DNA of 34,383 nucleotides from Verrucomicrobiota bacterium (GTDB lineage Bacteria; Verrucomicrobiota; Kiritimatiellia; UBA8416; SLMC01): NCBI GenBank assembly GCA_030018915.1, contig JASEHE010000008.1, forward strand, positions 1-34,383, written 5' to 3'. The position numbers and the translations under genes were made by a program. Below the pieces are notes generated by a model. That model was not told the DNA's origin and searched no databases. It saw only the letters and a list, made by a program, of their open reading frames with translations. Of this stretch, positions 7,073 to 15,970 are shown one piece after another. Numbering within the stretch: position 1 is the stretch's first letter; each line of letters opens with the position of its first letter.

Positions 7073-8878
7073 TTACTTCTTTCTGATGACAAACTCGTTC
7101 ACGCCTTCCGGGACGCGGCAGCGCATGAACGGCACCGGGTCGTCCAGGACGCGCTCGGGCTCCAGGTTGACTCCTCGATCCGCAGCCAGCCAGGACGCAT
7201 AGTGCAGTTTCAGGACCAGGATATTCGTCTGGACCTGGCTGACGTCAATGCGGTCGTAGTCGGCCCGCACAACGGCCTTTCCGGAAAGTACAAGCGACGG
7301 CTCGGCGCCGAGCACGCGAAACAGGTTGTACCCCGCGCTTTCCTTCTCCAGCACGAAGAGCGCCTCGTTCCTGCGGGCCAGCTCTTTCCATTCCGAGCGG
7401 GCGAACAGAGCGTATTCGACGGCATAGTGACGAAAGTACAGGGCAAGATCACTGCCTGTCCAACGTCCGACCTCGCGGCCAAACAGCCGATCGTCCCACA
7501 TGGAGGCAAAACCGTGCTTCACGAACGCCGCCTGCCCCAGTCCGCCGATCACGGGTTTGCCGGTGAAATAGGGGGTCACCCGGCCCAACTGCACATCGTC
7601 GCAGAGGATACGTCCCTGCAGAGGCAGACGGTCAATCATCCGGAGTGCTTCCCATCGCGCGCCGCTCAACTCGGTCCCGCCCCTCCGTCCGGCCCGGTCC
7701 AGCAAGTAGCCCGCGAACTCAGGGAGAAGGATCAGCGCCACCAGGAGCGCGGCGACGCGGATCCGCCACGACGATTCCTTGACCACGCGCGCGATCCACA
7801 CCAGACACTCGGTCATCGGCGCCAGTAGCAGCACGGCGCCGGGCAGCACAAAACGGTAGGGCTGCAGCGCGGCCAGAGGCCCAAGGGAGGAACCGCTGTA
7901 GGCGAAGACCAGGCAGGCCAAGCCGCCGACGCCCATGACGGAGAGGGCCCGGTTCGCGCGCCAGCACAGAATCGAGCCGCCCACCCCCAGAACGACAGCC
8001 ACATGGTACAGGAATGTCCGGTCAAACGGGTGGCGGTAGACGCGGTCTGAGAAGACATCCATAACCAGATTTCTCCAATTGCTCTCGAAAAACTTCTCGG
8101 GCCGGGGCACACAGTCCCCGAGGTTGCGCAGCAGAGGAATCAGCCACCAGGCGGCGACGGCAACAAAGACGGCGGCCGCTGTCCCCATCGCCAGCCAATA
8201 GCCAGGACACGCGGATCGCTTGCCATTCAAGACAGCCGCCGCCGCAACCGGCACGAGACCGGCAACGAACGCCGCCGGGTGCGTGTAGAAGATCAGGCCG
8301 GCCACCAGGCCCGCTGCGGGAGCGAGCAGCGCCCAGGATCTGCCCGACAAGGCATTCCAGACACTGGCGACCAGCACCGGGACAAGGCAGGCTGCAGCCG
8401 GGAAGAAGACGTTGCCAAAGCCCCAGAAATAGGCGATCTGCGTATCCAAATGCCAGTAGAGGAGCAACACGAGGAGCAGAAGTGTCCAGCGTCGCCTGTC
8501 GGGGAACAGGGGCCTGAGTCCGAACCAGGCGACCAGGGGAGCGAGCAGGGCTACGCCCGTGATCGTCAGATAGAACAGGGCAGGCAGAGGGATGAATGGC
8601 GCCAGGCTGTGGATCACGCTGTAGGCCTTGTTGCCCACGCTGTTCCACAAGCCAACAGGGTAGCCCGCCATGAAGCAGGGATCATACCCAAATACTCCTT
8701 GGACTTGCGATCCTCCGTGGGCGGTCGCGAAGTAGTGCCACACGTCGCCGCGAAGAGGGATTTCTCCCCGGAGAAGGAGCGAGGGCGGATACTCGCGCAG
8801 GACAAGCGCGATGTGCGCGAGCATGACGCATGCAACAAGCAAGGCGCCGCGTGAGAATCGATTGAGGATTGCCTTCAT
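7073..8878 (-). CDS. Polytopic membrane protein, GT-C-like glycosyltransferase
   Basis: A 601-residue protein with about ten hydrophobic segments in the first two thirds (for example 12-28, 96-117, 130-145, 160-176, 186-235). A soluble C-terminal domain of about 200 residues follows. The first loop after TM1 carries acidic residues (LRGDVWHYFATAHGG), as in GT-C enzymes whose catalytic Asp lies in the first large extracytoplasmic loop. GT-C enzymes take sugars from polyprenyl-phosphate donors, which fits the nearby dolichyl-phosphate-sugar-synthase-like GT2 genes. No family-defining motif is certain; a polymerase or sugar-modifying role is an alternative. It starts seven bases after the GT4 at 8886, so the two are co-transcribed. 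Confidence 0.72.
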   Translation of the reverse strand: MKAILNRFSRGALLVACVMLAHIALVLREYPPSLLLRGEIPLRGDVWHYFATAHGGSQVQGVFGYDPCFMAGYPVGLWNSVGNKAYSVIHSLAPFIPLPALFYLTITGVALLAPLVAWFGLRPLFPDRRRWTLLLLVLLLYWHLDTQIAYFWGFGNVFFPAAACLVPVLVASVWNALSGRSWALLAPAAGLVAGLIFYTHPAAFVAGLVPVAAAAVLNGKRSACPGYWLAMGTAAAVFVAVAAWWLIPLLRNLGDCVPRPEKFFESNWRNLVMDVFSDRVYRHPFDRTFLYHVAVVLGVGGSILCWRANRALSVMGVGGLACLVFAYSGSSLGPLAALQPYRFVLPGAVLLLAPMTECLVWIARVVKESSWRIRVAALLVALILLPEFAGYLLDRAGRRGGTELSGARWEALRMIDRLPLQGRILCDDVQLGRVTPYFTGKPVIGGLGQAAFVKHGFASMWDDRLFGREVGRWTGSDLALYFRHYAVEYALFARSEWKELARRNEALFVLEKESAGYNLFRVLGAEPSLVLSGKAVVRADYDRIDVSQVQTNILVLKLHYASWLAADRGVNLEPERVLDDPVPFMRCRVPEGVNEFVIRKK

Positions 8879-8885
8879 CCGTCTT

Positions 8886-10058
8886 TCAAGCCTCGGCGGT
8901 CAACGCATCGGAGAAGTATCGCCGGTAGTCCCGGAACATGCGGTCAAGCGTAAAGTCCTGCAGCCATCGCTGGTGCGCGGACTCGCCCATCCGCGCCCGC
9001 ATCGCCGGATCGCTCGCCACCCGAACGATTGCCTCGGCGACCTCGCCGGGCTGCTGAGGATCCACGAGCATTCCCTCCCGCCCGTCCGCGACCACCTCCG
9101 GGATGCCGCCCAGGCGACTGGCGATGATCGGCTTGCCGCGGCTCATGGCCTCCAACAGTACCAGGCCGAAGGCCTCCGGCTCAATGGAAAGCAGCACGCC
9201 CACGTCGCAGCCGTTGAAGTAGCGGGCGCCATCCTGCCTTTCGCCCAGAAACACCACGGAGTCCGTCAACCCCAGTTCGGTGACCAGCCGCTCGCGCGGT
9301 GCCCGCTCCGGCCCGTCGCCAACGAGGAGAAGCCGGAGAGATGACTGATCACTTCCCTTCTTCCGCTCTTCTCCCGCCGCCGGCTCTCGGCGCAGATCAA
9401 GCGCGGCCCGCCACGCGTACAGCAGCTCCCGGTGCCCTTTCCCCCGGACGAATCGCGCCACGCAGACGAAGTCCACGGTCCCTGCCGGCCTGGCCGGGTA
9501 GTCGTCCGGCATTGTCCGGTCCGGCGCCGCGATGCCGTGATGGATGACCGTGCCCTGGATCCGGCGCGCGCCCAGCTTGCGTTCCCATTGCCGCTTGAGC
9601 GCCTCGGAGTTGAAGATGACGTCCGACACGGAACGCCGGCATGCCCTCTCGACCATCCGCCTGACCCAATGCCGGGCGCGCTCGTCCTGGCCTGGACGCG
9701 TGTGGGCAACGGCCACGATGCGTGAGAAGGGGAGAGCCAGTCGAACGGCGGTCGGAAGGGTCTCGCAGCCAAACTCGTTGACGAGGATGAGACGGCGCCG
9801 CAGCCCGACATGTTGCCTGCGGACCTGCCGCCACTCCCGCGCGAGGGTCCGGAGATATCCGAACAACAGGCGGAGAGCCTTCCCGTCCCTGGATCCCCTG
9901 CGGGCCGTTGCCTCGGCTCCATGCGCAGGCGCCCTCTCGCATATCTCGACGACTGCTCCGCCATCCCGGGGCCAGAGACCTCGCAGGGAGTTGACATAGG
10001 TCCCGACCCCGGAAGCAGCATGCAGAGCCCCAGCCCGGACTATGAGAACAGCAGTCAT
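8886..10058 (-). CDS. GT4 family glycosyltransferase
   Basis: A 390-residue GT-B fold enzyme. AASGVGTYVNSLRGL near the N-terminus is the glycine-rich acceptor-domain loop, VCVARFVRGKGHRELLYAW opens the donor domain, and EPEAFGLVLLEAMSRGKPII carries the E-X7-E motif. It is closed by GGIPEVVADGREGMLVD. I chose ATG at 10058 (MTAVLIVRAGALH) because it begins directly with the first beta strand; the upstream GTG at 10085 adds nine unlikely residues. A small SEEKKKG-like loop (REPAAGEERKKGSDQSS) may be a mild insertion. It is divergent from the FkbM gene on the other strand, so a promoter should lie in 10059-10144. Confidence 0.87.
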   Translation of the reverse strand: MTAVLIVRAGALHAASGVGTYVNSLRGLWPRDGGAVVEICERAPAHGAEATARRGSRDGKALRLLFGYLRTLAREWRQVRRQHVGLRRRLILVNEFGCETLPTAVRLALPFSRIVAVAHTRPGQDERARHWVRRMVERACRRSVSDVIFNSEALKRQWERKLGARRIQGTVIHHGIAAPDRTMPDDYPARPAGTVDFVCVARFVRGKGHRELLYAWRAALDLRREPAAGEERKKGSDQSSLRLLLVGDGPERAPRERLVTELGLTDSVVFLGERQDGARYFNGCDVGVLLSIEPEAFGLVLLEAMSRGKPIIASRLGGIPEVVADGREGMLVDPQQPGEVAEAIVRVASDPAMRARMGESAHQRWLQDFTLDRMFRDYRRYFSDALTAEA

Positions 10059-10144
10059 GTCCGCGCAATGACCAACACACCCCACTCACGCCGACAGGCA
10101 GGTCCTGTCCACGGCCCCGGCACAAAACACCCTTCCCTTCGGCA

Positions 10145-10921
10145 GTGCTTTTCGCTACTCTCGGCGGCGCCGTGACAACGGGAGACCCACACACGCCGTA
10201 TCACAGCCAGTATGGCCAGGACGAGTATCTTGACACGGAGGTCTTCCTGGGCCTCGAGAACGGCTTCTTCTTGGATATCGGCGCCCACGACGGAGTGACG
10301 TTCAGCAACACGCTCTTCTTCGAAGAGCGCCGCGGCTGGAAGGGCATCTGCGTCGAGCCAAACCGCCAGTGCTATGAACTGCTCACCCAGAACCGCCGCT
10401 GCGCCTGCGTTCTCGGCTGCGTATCCAACCACGCCGGCAAGGCGAAGTTCTGGGAGGTCTCGGGGCCGTCGTCGTCGCTCAGCGGCATCCCCGGCAAACT
10501 CCACCTGCGGCACAGGGAGCGGATCCACGCCGAGACCGGCGAACGGGGCGGCAAGATCGAGGAGATCGAGATCACCTGTCTTCCCCTGGAAGCTCTGCTG
10601 CGCCAATACGCCATCGCGCGCGTCCACTACTGCAGCATCGACACCGAAGGCGGCGAGCTGGACATCCTGAACACCATCGACTTCTCGACGCGCCGAATCG
10701 ACATCTTCACGGTCGAAAACAACTACGGGGACACGCGCATTCGCCGTTTTCTCGAACAGCGGGGGTACCGCCTTCTCCGCGCCGATTGCGATGAAGTCTA
10801 CCGGCGCGTGGACCCCTTCGAGATCTCCTGGAAGGAGCGCCTGGCGCCGCAGGCCGTCCGTCTGTACCGCCGCCTGCTCAGGCGGCTCCATCGCGGTTGG
10901 GCCGGACCAACCGCCCAATAG
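10145..10921 (+). CDS. FkbM family methyltransferase
   Basis: A 258-residue class I O-methyltransferase of the FkbM group. HSQYGQDEYLDTEVF, FFLDIGAHDGVTFSNT (motif I) and GICVEPNRQCYELL (acidic residue for SAM ribose) are followed by YCSIDTEGGELDIL, the FkbM signature. It is the only gene on the plus strand inside the glycan locus, diverging from the GT4 at 8886 and converging with the double GT at 10934 with only 12 bases between stops. GTG at 10145 is the longest start; GTG at 10172 (VTTGDPHTPYHSQ) is equally plausible. Likely adds a methyl ether to a sugar of the glycan. Confidence 0.88.
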   Translation: MLFATLGGAVTTGDPHTPYHSQYGQDEYLDTEVFLGLENGFFLDIGAHDGVTFSNTLFFEERRGWKGICVEPNRQCYELLTQNRRCACVLGCVSNHAGKAKFWEVSGPSSSLSGIPGKLHLRHRERIHAETGERGGKIEEIEITCLPLEALLRQYAIARVHYCSIDTEGGELDILNTIDFSTRRIDIFTVENNYGDTRIRRFLEQRGYRLLRADCDEVYRRVDPFEISWKERLAPQAVRLYRRLLRRLHRGWAGPTAQ

Positions 10922-10933
10922 CGTACGGTCCGG

Positions 10934-12631
10934 TCAACGCCCGACGGCCCGTCGAACGGCGCGGCGCCACTCGTGCCAGAGCCCGGAGATATGTCCCGCG
11001 ATCCCCGACCGGACAAGCCGATCTTCGATTGCCCGACCGGCAAGCACGTTGACGCGGCGCGCCAGGGATGCGAGCGCCCACCAGAAAGACCGCGTCACGG
11101 ATCGCGCGGATCGCGGGTACCTTCCCGTGTCCTGGAGACTCCGGATGGCCACGTTGCCGGCGGCGATGGAGAAGCGCAGGCGCGCCATTTCTCTCGCCGA
11201 AAGCCGCGAGGATGGGATCATGTGCATGGCTGTCAGCGCCGGGGCATACCAACTCTCCCATCCTTGCCTCACGATGCGCCACGCCAGTTCCATGTCCTCG
11301 CCTGAGCCCAGTTGCCCGGCAATCCGGCCGCTGGCGACGAACTCCTCCGTCTCATAGGCCAGCATGGCCGGCAGGGCCCGCACAGCCGTGCCGCCGCCGC
11401 ACGGCTGCTGCACCATTCGCCCGGGCAGATCCACAGCCTTCTCCGTCTGATCCATGTAGTCCCGCACCCCGTACATCCACCTCACGCGATCCCAGCATGT
11501 TGGCAGGGGGCCCGGAGTCTCCACGTCAATCCGGCCGCAGACAATCCCGGCCTTCTCGTGGTCCGCGAAGAACCGCAGGCAATTCTGAATCCAGTGCTGA
11601 TCCAGGACTATGTCATCATCCAGAATCCCCAGAATCCTCCCCCGGGCCTCCCGGGCCGCGCGGCGGCGGGCAGAGAAACTGCCCTGGCGTTCTTCTCTCA
11701 CGATTTTTGTGTCGCAGGGGATCCGGCTGACGAATGAACGAACCTTCTCCAAGGACGAGTCATTGCTGTTATTGTCAACCAGAACGACTTCCCACTGCTC
11801 GCGGCGGACTCCCCGTTGTTGCGCGAGCCCATCCAACACCCGCTCGATCCTTTCCCCGGCGTTGCAGACAGTGAGACACACCGAAAAATCCCGCTCCCAG
11901 CGGACTTTCAAGCCACTGACGTCGTGATGCTTGCCCCGGTGCGCGTAGATTACCTGATCCGCACTCATGGCCAGGCCCCGGAATTCGCCGAACACCTCCC
12001 AGGGACGCTTCTGGCAGTTGTGCCGGACGGCCAGGACCGAGTAGATGCTCCGATCGTGGCGGTGGTTCTCGTGGGGCCCGCAGACGATATCCGGGTTCTG
12101 CCCGAACTCGTAGGCCTCGTCAATCAGCCCTTGGTACCGCCCCCCTGCCGCGTACCCCAGTATGCCTGAACAGAGCTGCCGGCCGGAACGTTCCTCCGTC
12201 GTCGCCTGCATGAGTTGAAAGGCCCGCTCGTGGGTCCAGCACGCGTTTGCGTGTTCATCCTGTACCAGGAAGATGCCGTCTGCCGCGAGCTGCCCGAAGA
12301 TGACGCCCAAACTTCGCGCCGGCATGGCGCCGGCGTCCAGCCAGAGCACGAGCGAACCATGTTCGCCCGCAAACTTGACCGCTCCGGTCTTGTACGCGTG
12401 CTGCCCGGGATCGAGGTAGCCGGAAAAGAATGAGTCCACGGCAGGAGGGTACGCGCGGACTTCAACCTTCTCGCACCGTCTCAGAAGACGCTTCTGCCCC
12501 TCGGTCAACCCGAGGTCGTAGATTAGAATTTTGTCTACGACGTCGTACGACGTCCGGTGCACCCCAGCCAAGAGGGTGAGCCCCGCTTTGAAGTACTTGC
12601 TGTTAAACGAAGTGACCAGGACGTTGGACAT
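10934..12631 (-). CDS. Two-domain glycosyltransferase (nucleotide-sugar transferase-like + GT2)
   Basis: A 565-residue fusion. Residues 1-250 (LVTSFNSKYFKAGLTLLAGV, KILIYDLGLT, LVLWLDAGAMPARSL) resemble GT-A proteins of the GT8/DUF1647 type; WLDAGA takes the DXD place. Residues about 255-500 are GT2: FSVCLTVCNAGERIERVL, VVLVDNNSNDSS, GILDDDIVLDQHWIQN and GEDMELAWRIVRQG. Two catalytic centres suggest successive transfer of two sugars by one protein. ATG at 12631 starts directly at the first strand. It is preceded by 367 bases without an intact gene. Domain assignment of the first half is by pattern only. Confidence 0.8.
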   Translation of the reverse strand: MSNVLVTSFNSKYFKAGLTLLAGVHRTSYDVVDKILIYDLGLTEGQKRLLRRCEKVEVRAYPPAVDSFFSGYLDPGQHAYKTGAVKFAGEHGSLVLWLDAGAMPARSLGVIFGQLAADGIFLVQDEHANACWTHERAFQLMQATTEERSGRQLCSGILGYAAGGRYQGLIDEAYEFGQNPDIVCGPHENHRHDRSIYSVLAVRHNCQKRPWEVFGEFRGLAMSADQVIYAHRGKHHDVSGLKVRWERDFSVCLTVCNAGERIERVLDGLAQQRGVRREQWEVVLVDNNSNDSSLEKVRSFVSRIPCDTKIVREERQGSFSARRRAAREARGRILGILDDDIVLDQHWIQNCLRFFADHEKAGIVCGRIDVETPGPLPTCWDRVRWMYGVRDYMDQTEKAVDLPGRMVQQPCGGGTAVRALPAMLAYETEEFVASGRIAGQLGSGEDMELAWRIVRQGWESWYAPALTAMHMIPSSRLSAREMARLRFSIAAGNVAIRSLQDTGRYPRSARSVTRSFWWALASLARRVNVLAGRAIEDRLVRSGIAGHISGLWHEWRRAVRRAVGR

Positions 12632-12998
12632 GAGAGGAAGGTTACATGGGTGTCAAGAGTGACAGGTTACACACGGGGACAAGGCACAGAGCGCAGCAAG
12701 CCGCATGACGCAAACCGGCGTTTGCCGTCCGCCGTCATGCGACTTTGCCCAAAGTGGCATCCCAGGTTCGTCGCGATCTCCTCCGGCTTCAGAACCACAT
12801 TCGCGAAGAATCGCCCCTGATCGTCTTCGTAGGCGAAGGAGTCGAGATCGAACCGGTCGCGGAGCAAAAGGATTTCATGCCTCGATCTTCAGTTCCCGGG
12901 CTCCGAATCGCAAGTGGCGTCGGCACACCCGAGGCCGGAACGCCCCCAATCAACGAACGATCGAATGTGCCGATCCCAGACTTCCCATCTTTCAGCAT
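12632..12998. other. Intergenic stretch with repeat words and an unidentified coding remnant
   Basis: No intact gene. 12641-12680 has ggttaca/gtgacag heptamers. On the minus strand around 12740-12880 a short open stretch reads RDRFDLDSFAYEDDQGRFF, which looks protein-like but has an in-frame stop just upstream and no known family that I can name. 12925-12970 holds ccggaacgcccccaatcaac, shared with the element at 1343-1520, and further octamer-like repeats. From 12985 on, cattcag heptamers run into the GT10 gene end. Confidence 0.6.
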
Positions 12999-14021
12999 TC
13001 AGCATTCAGCATTCTCCCCCTCCCTCTTCTCCAGCACCCGATGCCGCATCACCAGCAAGCGCCGGATCAGGGGGTTCCTCACCAACGCGCGCCGGATTTG
13101 TTGGCTTCTCCGCGTCCAGTACGCCCGGCGCATCTGCTTCAGCAGCCGCCGCGCGGTGCGGCGAAACCGATCCTTCCCGGCAATCGGCTCCGCCGGGCCC
13201 TCGAAGATGCGGGCAAACTGCGCCAGCACGTTCTCGGGCTTGATATATTCGTTCACCCGGTTGCCGACATAGCACGGCTGCCGTAGATACTCCAGATACA
13301 GGGCATCATCCTGATCCACCTTCGCCACGCGCTCGACCAGGGCATCCGGGCCGTCAAAGTCGGTTGCGTTGACGAAGCTGCGCGGGTTGAAATCCCGCTC
13401 GACCAGTGGGTTGCCCCAGTAGATCGGCACGCAGTGCGCCTGCATGGCCTGGAACAGCTTCTCGGTCGTGTAGCCAGGATGCGACTGGTTCTCGAAGGCG
13501 ATCGCAAACTTGTGCGCCCGCATGAACGCCAGCTTGTCGTCCACCGGCCCGCCCACGTTGTTCAGGAACCGCCCGCCCGAATCTACGGTCTTGTACTGCG
13601 ACAGCTTGTGAAAAAACTCGATCCGTTCCTTTCCGCGCGGGTTCGACACGACAAAGCAGCAGAACTTCGTCTTCTCCGCCAGCACTCTCGCGGGATCGAA
13701 CCCCGGCGGCTGTATCAGCTCCGCCGGATCCCCATACAGCGCGTAGTGCGGCAGCCGGTAGTGCCCGGGCCGGTCCGTGAACTCGAAGTCGAACGAGTAG
13801 TCGCACTCGTCCCAATCCGGCTCGATGCACTCGCCGGTGTAGAAGATCCGAATCCCGCGATGCTTGCGGTATTCCGTGCCGAAGGTCGAGTAGATCAGGT
13901 AGTCCGGCTGCTCGCCGATCGCGAGGTCGTAGCGCGGGCTCAGCAGCCGGACAAAGTAGTTGTCGCGCTTGTCAAAACCCGGCCAGAAATCGGAAAAATT
14001 GAGCTTGATGGCCGGCATCAT
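12999..14021 (-). CDS. GT10 family (alpha-1,3-fucosyltransferase-like) glycosyltransferase
   Basis: A 340-residue GT-B enzyme. IRIFYTGECIEPDWDECDYS, KTKFCCFVVSNPRGKERIEFF and the family signature IAFENQSHPGYTTEKLFQAM followed by VPIYWGNPLV are characteristic of GT10, whose known members transfer fucose from GDP-fucose to GlcNAc or Glc in lipopolysaccharide side chains. No GDP-fucose pathway gene is in the window, so the true donor is open. ATG at 14021 overlaps the stop of the upstream GT2 as ATGA. The final residues ENAEC and the TGA come from gaatgct heptamers, so the native C-terminus may have been replaced. The tail is rich in Arg (RRTARRLLKQMRRAYWTRR), as in membrane-associated GT10 enzymes. 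Confidence 0.9.
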   Translation of the reverse strand: MMPAIKLNFSDFWPGFDKRDNYFVRLLSPRYDLAIGEQPDYLIYSTFGTEYRKHRGIRIFYTGECIEPDWDECDYSFDFEFTDRPGHYRLPHYALYGDPAELIQPPGFDPARVLAEKTKFCCFVVSNPRGKERIEFFHKLSQYKTVDSGGRFLNNVGGPVDDKLAFMRAHKFAIAFENQSHPGYTTEKLFQAMQAHCVPIYWGNPLVERDFNPRSFVNATDFDGPDALVERVAKVDQDDALYLEYLRQPCYVGNRVNEYIKPENVLAQFARIFEGPAEPIAGKDRFRRTARRLLKQMRRAYWTRRSQQIRRALVRNPLIRRLLVMRHRVLEKREGENAEC

Positions 14022-15193
14022 GACACACTGCCGCGGTCGCCGACCGTCCGGGCGGAGGGCGGCCAGGGACATTCCAAGTGCCCCATCAACTGCCTCGCTG
14101 TCGAGAAACCATCCACGCTGAACTCCGGGGACCACCTGAACCCGCGAAGCGCCTGGCGCAGCAACAGGCCGGGCTGCTCGCGCAGCGCCCGGCCGACGTT
14201 CCGGAGAAAACGCGCCGGCGCCCGCCGCGCCACGTTCCCGTACAACGCAAAGCCGTCGTGATAGAGACTGCGCTGTACCTCGAGGATCTTCTCCCGCCAA
14301 CCCGCGACGCGCTTCCATTCCGCCGGGATTCCGGATGCCGGGTCGTCCAGCACGCTCTCCAGCGATAGGAGGATGTTGCGGTCGTAGTACTGCTCCCTGC
14401 ATTGCGCGCTGGCCTGCGACCCGTGCAGGCGCCAGGTGGCCAGTTTGTCCGGCACGTAGGCAATGTCCGAGACCAGGCAGGCGCGCAGTTGCCACTCGTG
14501 GTCCGCCGCCACGCCGCGGTCCGTCCGGAACAGCCCGATCCGGCCCAGCAGGCGCCGGCGAAACAGCACAGCGGTCATGGTGACCCAGACAATGCCCAAG
14601 CAGGCATGGACGATGAACTCGGTCCGCCCGTCCCGCGCGTGCGGCACGCTCATCCACTCGCCGTAGAACTGGCGGGGATGCTTGTTCAAGTCGAGATCCA
14701 AAGTCTTGCCCTCCGCGTCAATCACCCGGTAGTCGCAGACGGCGATGTCCATGGGTCGAGGGTCGGGGGTCGAGGGAGAAGAGGATACTGGGTCCCGGAT
14801 GCTGGATTCTGGGCGCTGATCACTCTTTCCTGACACCTGACACCTGAACCCTGAACCCCGAACCCTTCCCTTCTCCACAGCCTCTATCGTCCGCTCCAGC
14901 AGCGGCGGCTCACACGTATCATCCGCGGTCGCGATGTACACGAACTCGCCCGTCGCCCGCCTCAGGCATTCGTTCCAGCCCGCGTACGCCCCTTCCCGCG
15001 GCACCTGGTGCAGCCGCACCTGCGGATCGGCCCGGAACGTCTCCAGGAACTCCCACGAGCCGTCTGCCGAGTGGCTGTCGCACACGATCAACTCCCAGTC
15101 CTTCAGCGTTTGCGCCAGGATGCTCTCCATCCGCGGCGCCAGGAACGGCCGGGCGTTCAGGCAGGGCAGGCAGATGGAGACGAGCGGGGGCAT
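14018..15193 (-). CDS. GT2 family glycosyltransferase with one repeat insertion
   Basis: A 391-residue GT2 enzyme: LVSICLPCLNARPFLAPRME, ELIVCDSHSADGSWE (about 34-48), FVYIATADDTCEPP (about 84-97), and later AADHEWQLRACLVSD and WRLHGSQAS. The insertion at about 109-147 (GSGFRCQVSGK to STPDPRP) splits the GT-A core between TIEAVEKGR and MDIAVCDYRVIDAEGK. ATG at 15193 starts at the first beta strand. The stop overlaps the GT10 start, so the two enzymes are probably made in step and act in sequence. Sugar specificity cannot be read. Confidence 0.87.
   Translation of the reverse strand: MPPLVSICLPCLNARPFLAPRMESILAQTLKDWELIVCDSHSADGSWEFLETFRADPQVRLHQVPREGAYAGWNECLRRATGEFVYIATADDTCEPPLLERTIEAVEKGRVRGSGFRCQVSGKSDQRPESSIRDPVSSSPSTPDPRPMDIAVCDYRVIDAEGKTLDLDLNKHPRQFYGEWMSVPHARDGRTEFIVHACLGIVWVTMTAVLFRRRLLGRIGLFRTDRGVAADHEWQLRACLVSDIAYVPDKLATWRLHGSQASAQCREQYYDRNILLSLESVLDDPASGIPAEWKRVAGWREKILEVQRSLYHDGFALYGNVARRAPARFLRNVGRALREQPGLLLRQALRGFRWSPEFSVDGFSTARQLMGHLECPWPPSARTVGDRGSVS
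14753..14869 (-). repeat. In-frame heptamer hairpin insertion (GT2)
   Basis: The coding strand starts with GGGTTCG/GGGTTCA heptamers and CAGGTGT heptamers. A centre containing gagtgatcagcgc follows, shared with the GT4 insertion at 3726-4013. It closes with CCAGTATCC and CGACCCT heptamers. The plus strand shows the run gggtcgagggtcgggggtcg. Confidence 0.8.
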
Positions 15194-15343
15194 GGGAGCG
15201 GGGGGAGAGAGTTACAGGTTACAGCAGTTACATGGGTTACAGGTTTCAGGGCTACCGGAGGCAACTCGATCCTGGATGCCGGATACTGGAGACTGGAAAC
15301 TGGAGGCTGGAGGGCGCCGACAAAACTACGAGGTGAACTGTCG
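15194..15343. repeat. Intergenic heptamer repeats
   Basis: 15207-15247 carries gttacag/gtttcag units. 15270-15312 carries actggag, actggaa, gctggag units in a perfect 7-bp register. No gene is seen. At 15316-15345 a further unit (gccgacaaaactacg) is the outer arm of the repeat at 15353-15390. Confidence 0.7.
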
Positions 15344-15970
15344 TCAACCGAGTCGAACAACTACGCCGTCAACTTTGTCGCGCCTCGCCGGAGTCTCCGA
15401 TCGCGGCAGGCCAGAGGCCCACCGCCAGACGGGAGTGACCAGTATCCTGTGCTGCCCGTTGCGAATGATCTTGTACCCGCCGGGCTGCGCGGTCACCTGA
15501 ACGGCCGGCACCGACAGCGACTCCTGAAACTTGATCAAAGCCGGCGAAGGATGTTCGTCCGCCAGCTTGGCTTCCACAAGCAGGATCGGCGCCCGCGCTC
15601 GCGCCGGCAGGAAATCGACCTCCTGCTTCTCCTTGTTGCGAACATAGTGCAGAGAGAACGATCCCAGGCCCAGGTCATTCCAGGTGGAGACCGCCCGGAT
15701 CAGTTGTCGCGTGTATCCGTTGCTCCACCGCCTCCACGCCGTCTCCCTGCCCGACAAATACGGCTCCGGGAATCCGCTGAGCCCGCAGAGGTTGTCCCAT
15801 GTCTCCTGGGTTCCCTCGCCAGGGGCCGAGTCGGCCAGTGACGGATCGTTCGGGAATTCGTCCAGGGTCCGGCGTTTCCCGCCCAATTCCGCCAACGTGA
15901 ACGACCACAGGTGGAAGAGATCATAGCGCCCGGCGAGAGAGTCGCCGCCGTGTTGGCGAAATATAGTCAA
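15344..15970 (-). pseudogene. AAA ATPase (DUF4143-type) remnant
   Basis: The protein starts abruptly at FRQHGGDSLAGRYDLFHLW and FTLAELGG, which in these ATPases follows the Walker A/B and arginine-finger part, so the ATP-binding N-terminus is missing. It goes on to SGFPEPYLSGRETAWRRWSN, then jumps to LGSFSLHYVRNKEKQEVDFL and ILLVEAKLADEH, the C-terminal nuclease-like DUF4143 part. The roughly 150 residues normally between them are absent. The final residues RRDKVDGVVVRLG come from the 38-bp repeat at 15353-15390. It cannot be functional as an ATPase. Such genes are common cargo in genomic islands. Confidence 0.75.
15353..15390. repeat. 38-bp direct repeat, copy 1
   Basis: The sequence tcgaacaactacgccgtcaa and the following 18 bases (to gcctcgccg) are identical to 17872-17909. 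This copy is part of a larger unit bounded by gccgacaaaa (15317-15326) and tttgtcgcgc (15375-15384), an inverted pair of CGACAAA. A degenerate internal copy (aactacgaggtgaact) sits at 15324-15339. Confidence 0.85.

Noticed and set aside
6857-7828. 323-residue plus-strand open frame
   Set aside because: Antisense to the membrane protein and the GT2 remnant; composition is that of a GC-rich shadow.
10055-10918. 287-residue open frame on the minus strand
   Set aside because: Antisense of the FkbM gene, which has clear family motifs on the plus strand.
13434-14261. 275-residue plus-strand open frame
   Set aside because: Antisense of the GT10 and GT2 genes, both strongly supported.
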